Shown one piece after another: positions 57,463 to 64,000 of a DNA stretch of 64,000 nucleotides (within the stretch, counting starts at the first letter, position 1; every line of letters starts with the position of its first letter). The notes under the pieces are model-generated. The model worked only from the letters and a program-made list of their open reading frames with translations. It was not told the DNA's origin and ran no database searches. Source of the DNA: Lactuca virosa (taxonomy: Eukaryota; Streptophyta; Magnoliopsida; Asterales; Asteraceae); the NCBI GenBank assembly GCA_928212115.1, contig CAKMRJ010002223.1:312025639-312089638 (forward strand), read 5' to 3'. The translations under genes were made by a program, and so were the position numbers.

Positions 57463-58216
57463 TGATGGGTTTTGAGAATTCTAACACTCCTATGGTGTAC
57501 ATGCAACCCTAGAAACCTTGGATCTATGTTTGACTAGATACATGCAAATAATTATTTTCCAAGGTTCTTATCCTATCTAGCATGGCATGGGGAACTTGAA
57601 TCAAATAAAGCTAGTTGAATTACTTACCTTGTAGTTGTAGTTGATTGCTTGGAGTTTAGAGCCTAACACCAATAGTGTGGATGCCTCAAATGGAAATCAC
57701 AAATCACCACAAACTTGGAATTTGAGAGAATAGTAATCACCTTTCTTGAAATCGGCCCTCTTACTTTACTCACCACAACTAGTGTGATTTCAAGAACCAA
57801 AGCCTCCTTTATATAGTGTGGTGGATTAGGGTTACATCCCTAATACCCATGTCTTTTCATATCCATGAGATCCATGGGTTAAAGCTCCATGGAGTATCCA
57901 TGGACTTTCCATGCAAGCCTAGCCCATTCCAAATAAGCATTAGCCCACACTATATAAATACAAGAGCCCATATTTAATTAGTCATACTTTTGATCTCTAA
58001 TTAATTCTAAATTAATTATAGATCACACTAATTAAATTAATATGATTTTATATTAATATATTAGAACTTATAATATATTAATAAATCATTAACTTATACT
58101 ATTTCAAAAAGATTATCCGTTAAATTGTTCGGGTGAAGTGCAACCCAAATGGACCATGCCGGGTCGGGTCAAGTACATACCAAATATAGTTATGGACTTC
58201 GACACTATCTCCAAAA
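57463..58216 (-). repeat. E8 5' LTR
   Basis: 754 bp, nearly the same as 43511-44267. Its outer end is mutated, with CCAAAA where the other copy has CCAACA. Confidence 0.93.
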
Positions 58217-58221
58217 AGACT

Positions 58222-59302
58222 TGTATCCCCCCCTTAAATCAGTAAAAACTATGAAAATATGGGGGTATGAACTCACCTATAGTGAGTGATTCGAGTGAAA
58301 GGTCGAGGTAGGATGCTAAGTGTCAAGTGAAGTCTTGAACACAAACGGATCCTATTAAGAATATAATGATACAGATATGGAATAATTTAGTGTATATAAC
58401 AACTAATTATGATAGGAAACCACTTTAAGGACTACGAAACACTTGAATTTAAGTGTTACAATCACATGTGATTGCTCAAAAGGGGTTTACGGCCACACAA
58501 AGGTGTGTACGGCCACTGTGTGCACGGCCCATGTGGTGTACGGCCATGGAGTTTACGGCCAATGGTGTTCTTCATAGGATTTTACGGCCAAGGGATATGC
58601 TCATGGCCGTAAACTCTTATTGTTCTTGGAAATGGTTGTTTTCAAGGTTGTAAGTTAAGAGCATCTATAGGATAACTAGTATATGGAAGAATACTTATGT
58701 TTTGAAGCTTGAATTGGGTATTCACGGTCGAAAGAACTAGTGTGTGTTCTTGGTGTTCTTGGTGTTCTTGAAGATCTAACCGAAAGAGATGATTTCATGG
58801 ATGAAATCATAGGGTTTCACTAGATTAAGAAAGGTATCAACTAATAAATGGAAGAAACACTTCCGTATTTGAAGATCAATGTGTAAATCTTGATGATAGT
58901 TGAGAGGGAATATGATTTCTTGAGGTGAAAGTATGAGAAATGGTGAATAATGAAGGAAGTCTTATATATAGGTGCGAGGGTTCACGGTCCGAGGTCGGTT
59001 AGAGTCTACGGCCGAAGTAGTTTACGGCTGCGAGGAGTGTACGGTCCGAGGAGTGTACGGCCGTAAACTCTTTGCGGTCTGAAGTGTTTGGGATCCGAAG
59101 CAAAGGAATAAGATGCGAAGTTTCTCAGTTTTCAATCCTTTTCCTTCCAAATTCAATTGTAGATATTTTAAGGATTTTAACAAATAAGAGTTATTATTAT
59201 AACCCAAATAAACCCAAACAATAAAAAGGACTTTAGTTGACCTTTGTTTGACTTTGATTAACTAGAGTTGACTTTACAAACAGAAAATAACGGGATGTTA
59301 CA
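58222..59302 (-). repeat. E6 5' LTR, outer segment
   Basis: Continues the E6 LTR after the E8 duplication. The minus strand starts TGTAACATCCCGTTATTTTC at 59302. It contains about fifteen single TTTACGGCC half-motifs at 58485-59060 but no perfect palindrome. No gene. Confidence 0.87.
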
Positions 59303-59958
59303 CCCTTGATCTCATCTCAAGGAAACCATACCACAATGATCTTTTTGTGCATTCCCACACTACCATACTTGCTGCCAAAAACCACAATTATCTAGCCCCC
59401 TGATGGGTCTACATCTCAACTCTAAAAATCACATGTCTTCTCTCTCTTTCCTCCGAACACGTAAAATTGGAAGAACACAACCCCATCGTGGATAGTAACA
59501 TCCCAATCCATCCGCCAATCACTCAGCCTCCGACTACAATCCTTGATCCGATCATCACAATCGCTTCCTACTTGAGTCTTGTGACTCAACTGACACTACC
59601 TCGAGTAAGGCCCTTGAGACCTCAAAATTAACTAACTCACCTAGGTCTGCACCATTCAAACCCAAAGTAACATTGCCACTAAGGCCCAAACAATCAACAG
59701 ACCCATCCTCAGCATGAACAACTATAACCGATAAACCAAATCAGACGGAAACACATTGCAATGAATAATGGTACCAAACCATACGATTTACCCTCAATCA
59801 GCTCCTTAGAATCCCTTAAATTTTTCCTCGACTCGAGTATGGATCATGTAATTTCATTAGTATGGGCCTAATACTCGAGTACGGATCCTGTGCACCATTC
59901 AAACCCAAACTGACATGGTAACTTCTGCCCCCTCGTGAGGACGGGTTTTCACCCAATT
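59303..59958. other. 656-bp spacer between two head-to-head LTRs
   Basis: No ORF. It has two pairs of short direct repeats: GCACCATTCAAACCCAAA at about 59650 and 59893, and ACTCGAGTAYGGATC at about 59831 and 59875. The last bases before 59959 (gaggacgggttttcacccaa) resemble the end of a gypsy pol plus a degraded polypurine tract, so part of it may be the end of another element. Confidence 0.5.
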
Positions 59959-62312
59959 TGTAACATCCCGTTATTTTCTGTTTGTAAAGTCAAACAAAGG
60001 TCAACTAAAACCCTTTTTATTTTTTTGGGTTTTCTAATTAGGTTATAATAATAACCTTTATTTGTTAAAATCCTTCAAATATCTACAATTGAATTTCGAA
60101 GGAAGAGGCTTGAAAATTCAAGAAGCTTCGCAAATTATCCCTTCGCTTCGGACCGCAAAGAGTTTACGGTCGTAAACTCTTCAGACCGTAAACCCCTCGC
60201 AGGCCGTAAACGAGGTTTCGGCCGTAAACACTTTGCCGACTTCGGACCGTAAACTCCTCGGCCGTAAACCCTCTGATACATATATAGATTTTCTTCATTT
60301 TTCATCATTTCTCTTCCATTTCAAGTCTAGAAACCCAATTTCTCTCTCAAGTATCATAGGATCTTCATCTTGATCTTCCAAAAATGTAAGAATTATTTCC
60401 ATTTGATTTGTTGATATCCTTATATATCAAGTGAATACACATGATTTCATCCATGAAATTATTCCATTTTGCTAGATTTTCAATTGTTCTTCATTTCACC
60501 AAGAACACCAAGAACACACACTAGTGTTTTTGAACTTTAATCACCCTATCAAGCTTCTATATTGTAAGTACTCTCTCCTAAGCTTGCTATAAACATGAAA
60601 TACTTGAAGAACACTTAGGAATCATCCAGTTGACAAGAACAAAGAGACTTTACGGCCTAGGCAATCTCCCTTGGCCGTAAACCCACATAATGAAGCATAT
60701 GTTGACTTTAAACACTCCTAAAGGCTTCTAAACCCTTGAATACATTCCTTTGTGTAACACTTACTGATTATACTACTTGAAAACATAAAGAAATCAAGAT
60801 CAAAAGGTGTTTACGCCCAAGGTAATCTTCTTGGGCCGTAAACTCTAATTAAGGGTGCAAATGAACCCTAAACCTCTTACTAAGCCCTTGGAACTAAGTC
60901 TAGAACACCTCAAGGAAGAATCTATGACTTTAAAACACAAATTGGTGCAAGATACTATGAGTTTACGGCCGTAAACTCATAGGGCCGTAAACTCTAGGCC
61001 GTAAACTCATATAAGACTTACCATTTAGGCCGTAAACTCATTAGAATGGCCATACACCCTTAGTATGCAATCATATGTGATTGTAGTATGGCCGTAAGAC
61101 TTACCATTTATCGAAATGTCATTTAAATTTTAATTATATATATTTGTATATGTGTACAAGTATAAAAGTTTATTCAATTAGATTCAATTACCCTTTGTAA
61201 CATGTTGAGCAACGGATCCCATACATGAATACTCATTAACAAAACAGAAAGTACATATAAGTTATAAAAGGTATAATTTATGATACACAGAACATTAATT
61301 CACAATACTAGTATACTAGAGTACATTGTTTTACAAAAACAAAGGTTTAATTCAAAACTATTCAAGTTTATTCATTCATTCAAATACATGTTAAGAATAC
61401 TAATTCAAGGATATACTATCAATCATTCATTTCAAATTATTGGAATTTCATAACTGTTATACATGTAACGTTGTACGCTTTTACGAGTCAAAGAGTACAA
61501 TTAGTTTAATTCATTTTAAACGATACAGTAAAGTCCTGATATTATAACCAGAGTCTCCAGCAGGGGATCAAAACAATGTATGTATAGATCTATATTGGGA
61601 TTAACAACCCCGCACTCGGACTGCTAGCTACAGTCAGGCATACACGCCTGTGAGTGACAATTGTTATCATTAACTTTCAGCGCATACATAGCGTTGGGTC
61701 AGGTCACCTAGTTCGTATGGTTATAATAACTCATTATAAAGGTATTAACAATACGTTAGTGTATAATTACTAAACTTAAGTACATTTTCAAAGTACAAGT
61801 TTACAAGATATAGTTTACAGTATACAGTTACAGAATACAATTTACTAGATACAATTTACAAGATACAAGTTTACATAAAGATTACAATTACAAAACATTG
61901 GTTTACAAACAGAACAGTTTTATACATATACAACTACTTTTCATATACAACAGAAAATATAGGATTTTCTGGAAACAATTTACATATTCAAGAAACGACA
62001 ACATTCTACAAAACTAAATACTTATGCACTCACTCAACTTTATGTTGATACTCTCCTTTTCAATTTACTTGTATTCTTGGGAAACCGTAGACAGTACACC
62101 CGAGCTTTTGAAGATGGAGCAGTCTGGTTTTGTCTTTATCTTTTTGTACACTTTTTGGTTTAGTATACAATTTGAAAACAATGTAAAAATTTTTATACGT
62201 TTTAATACAATGGTGGTTTGTACTATGATTAAGTATATTACATGTGTTGTGATACTACAAATGAATTCCTCCACCCCCGGACGTTTCCGCCGTCTGGTTT
62301 AGGGGTGTGACA
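59959..62312 (+). repeat. E7 5' LTR
   Basis: Compared with E6 it lacks a short segment near 59990 flanked by AAGTCAA direct repeats. It contains the 28-bp perfect palindrome at 60955-60982 and several further GGCCGTAAAC half-sites (60140-61045). No gene. Confidence 0.87.
60955..60982. repeat. 28-bp perfect palindrome (arm CTATGA)
   Basis: The GTTTACGGCCGTAAAC core at 60961-60976 with flanks CTATGA and TCATAG. The outermost bases differ from the copy at 7429, and both arms have changed together. Confidence 0.95.
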
Positions 62313-63502
62313 GATTGGTATAAGAGCATTGTTTATAGTGAACTTAGTATATCACTCCATAAAAGATATACAAACTATAAATACATTTGGGGCTAAGAGC
62401 TCTGACTACAAGTATACTTTAAAAATTTAAGTATTTTTACAAAAAGTGTGATCTAAACACTCATACCGACAAGTACCAATATCCACAATCATAAGAACTT
62501 AACAGTATTTGAATGTTGAACATTACAGTCAAACCTGGACAGTTATTAATCATATTGGGATTAATATAGCCTGATAACTATATTGATCTTGAAATATGAC
62601 CAACATGTGTTTGGAGTGATAGTGGTGTGTGGCATGTCTTAAAACTTACCATACATACTCAAAAAAGAACTTTAGAACAGAACATTAAAGATTAAAATAG
62701 CATAGGGTATTTTAGGCACTATATACTAATAACAAACATGTGAAAACAATAGAAAAAATTAAGGTAGAACTATAAATATTAAGGGTATTTACAATTATAT
62801 ATAATTAAAAATTATATAGACTTTAGGACTACGTGATTTAGCTTCATTTCTGTTCCTTGTTTGGTTGTGGATTTAGAGCCGGGTCATTTAATCGAAGGTC
62901 GATATAACCAAGTTATATATAATTAATATGCACTTTATAGTTATAGTAATATTAGAACAAGTTTGTACTTAGACATTATTTGTTAATTGTAGTCTTTCTT
63001 GTAGAAATTATTGTTACTAACTATACTCTATATCTCCTATCCCTATTCTCGCTTAGACAAAAATTGCTGAGATGTAGTTTCATCAATGAATGATACCGTC
63101 GCCATTAGGAAATACTTACTCATTCTTTTGGTTATAGTTAACGTCTATGGATAGGTTTTAGCATGATTTTTCAGGGTTTTTCAGTAAGGACCACGAAAAT
63201 TCTATTTTAGATAAGGTCTCATGAGTCGCAATTTTCCAAACTTGGGTATTGTAGACCTGTCTAGAGTAAATTTTCCAGACTTATGTATTCAATATGCCAA
63301 TTAATTGACATGGCATTTTCGTACTCTTGAAAAATCACCATTCATTCCATATTATTCAATTACAAGTTGTACTTGTCATAGACTTCTATTTCCAATTCAT
63401 TCCAAGATTTGATGTCGAACTATCTGTTTTATTCAGAGATATCAGAATCATACATATCTTGATATCTATCCTCACAGTATCTTTTGACTTTTTAGAAAAA
63501 AT
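62313..63502 (+). other. E7 primer binding site and leader
   Basis: TGGTATAAGAGC at 62316-62327 is the initiator tRNA-Met site with one change. The leader matches E6 in order but lacks about 580 bp, removing the upstream coiled-coil ORF; the join is near 63050-63100. 63240-63470 is the part matching the reverse strand of 40250-40470. Confidence 0.78.
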
Positions 63503-64000
63503 ATGCCTCCTCATAAGAATCCAAGAGGTTAAATACTGATTGAACCCCGGTACCACCTCCGCCACCACCTCCTCAGTTCGACCCCTGCTATGTTTTCAAG
63601 CGGCTGTCACGACAGCTGTTGTTAATGTGTATGGCTCAAATTAATCATTCTGGTTAGTGGTTCTGGAGTCTGTTTACAACTCCTGCTACCCAAGGTGAAG
63701 GTCATGGGCATTCGCGAGAGTTGCACTTATAAAGATTTTACCAATGCAACCCAAAACCTTTAATGGAACTGGAGGAGTTATGGCATTACGGCAGTGGATA
63801 GAGGAAAAACCCAAAACAATTTTCGAAATTTGCTCCTGCCCTGAGAACAGTAAGTGAAGTTGTGTTTTGTACTTTCTTCTGAAAGAGCTTTGACGTGGTG
63901 GACATGGTCACGTTTAAGTCACTTACTCTAGTAGTGGCTAATTCAATCGACTGGGAGAATTTCAAAGGTATGCTTATGCGGGAATACTGTCCGCGAGGTG
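63503..64000 (+). pseudogene. E7 gag, N-terminal part, cut by window end
   Basis: ATG at 63503 (MPPHKNPRG, then a stop), followed by a proline-run region (PPPPPPPQFDPAMF in pieces), and later FNGTGGVMALRQWIEEK, FEICSCPENSK and REYCPRG in changing frames. This is the same gag as in E1, more decayed, and runs past the window end. Confidence 0.75.

Larger units (their letters stand above)
43511..58216 (-). mobile_element. E8: Ty1/copia element, interrupted by E9
   Basis: Copia order on the minus strand, right to left: 5' LTR (57463-58216), primer site, leader, gag, protease, integrase, RT, RNase H, polypurine tract, 3' LTR (43511-44267). The 5-bp duplication AGACT flanks it (43506-43510 and 58217-58221), and the E6 LTR continues on both sides. 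The outer end of the 5' LTR has lost the usual terminal CA (plus strand CCAAAA instead of CCAACA). Coding parts are broken by frameshifts, stops and E9. Confidence 0.93.
40250..59302 (-). mobile_element. E6: truncated Ty3/gypsy element, LTR split by E8
   Basis: On the minus strand it keeps a 5' LTR (58222-59302 plus 41976-43510), a primer binding site, the leader and an upstream ORF. Gag, pol and the 3' LTR are missing, lost at the junction near 40250. The LTR begins TGTAACATCCCG and ends GGGGGTGTGACA. It belongs to the same subfamily as E7, and is related to E1 and the solo LTR. Confidence 0.85.
59959..64000 (+). mobile_element. E7: Ty3/gypsy element of the E6 family, partial
   Basis: A 2354-bp LTR (59959-62312) followed by a primer site, leader and gag, cut off by the window end. 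The LTR starts TGTAACATCCCG and ends GGGTGTGACA. It matches E6 on the opposite strand, so the two form a large inverted repeat around the spacer. The gag is broken. If 59303-59958 is the tail of an older copy, the LTR could also be a shared one. Confidence 0.85.

Noticed and set aside
59303..59958. Possible host gene fragment between E6 and E7
   Set aside because: No frame longer than a few dozen codons and no splice-like pattern; it looks like repeat debris.

Overview
This is a plant nuclear window made almost entirely of nested LTR retrotransposons. I find no cellular protein-coding gene, functional RNA gene, CRISPR array or bacterial-type feature. The mix of large Tekay-type chromodomain Ty3/gypsy elements, Sirevirus-like Ty1/copia elements with an extra 3' ORF, and LTRs full of the motifs ACTCGGCGAGT and GTTTACGGCCGTAAAC suggests an Asteraceae genome, most likely lettuce (Lactuca). 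That assignment is inference from repeat style, not from a search.

Left half (1-40.25 kb). The host is a copia element on the + strand (E3), whose 5' end lies outside the window. It carries a coiled-coil gag/linker region, protease, integrase, RT, RNase H and a long 3' ORF. Three insertions interrupt it. A gypsy element on the - strand (E1, 1-17814) sits in the gag part, and its own 5' LTR is interrupted by a younger gypsy element on the + strand (E2, 7541-16759, target-site duplication GTTTG). A gag-only copia-type element (E4, 21142-29807, duplication GGCAG) splits the integrase and itself holds a small non-coding LTR element (E5, 26316-29106). A solo gypsy LTR (31293-34166, duplication GAATC) splits the RT.

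Right half (40.25-64 kb). A truncated gypsy element on the - strand (E6) keeps its 5' LTR, leader and an upstream coiled-coil ORF; its gag-pol is gone. Its LTR is split by a copia element on the - strand (E8, 43511-58216, duplication AGACT). E8's RT is in turn split by a related but strongly decayed copia element on the + strand (E9, 46023-53386, duplication AGTGG). After a 656-bp spacer comes a second gypsy element of the E6 family on the + strand (E7). Its LTR is head-to-head with that of E6, and its gag runs off the window end.

All coding regions are broken by stops, frameshifts or insertions, so nothing here looks autonomously active. E2 is the best preserved: its two LTRs have identical length and its genes are damaged only by frameshifts. 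No defence or metabolic system was found. The most unusual signals are perfect palindromes of 26-30 bp whose arms change in a compensatory way, shared by gypsy and copia elements; a set of covarying hairpins in the leaders of E8 and E9; a tRNA-like antisense segment in the E4 leader; and two retrotransposon ORFs of unknown function.
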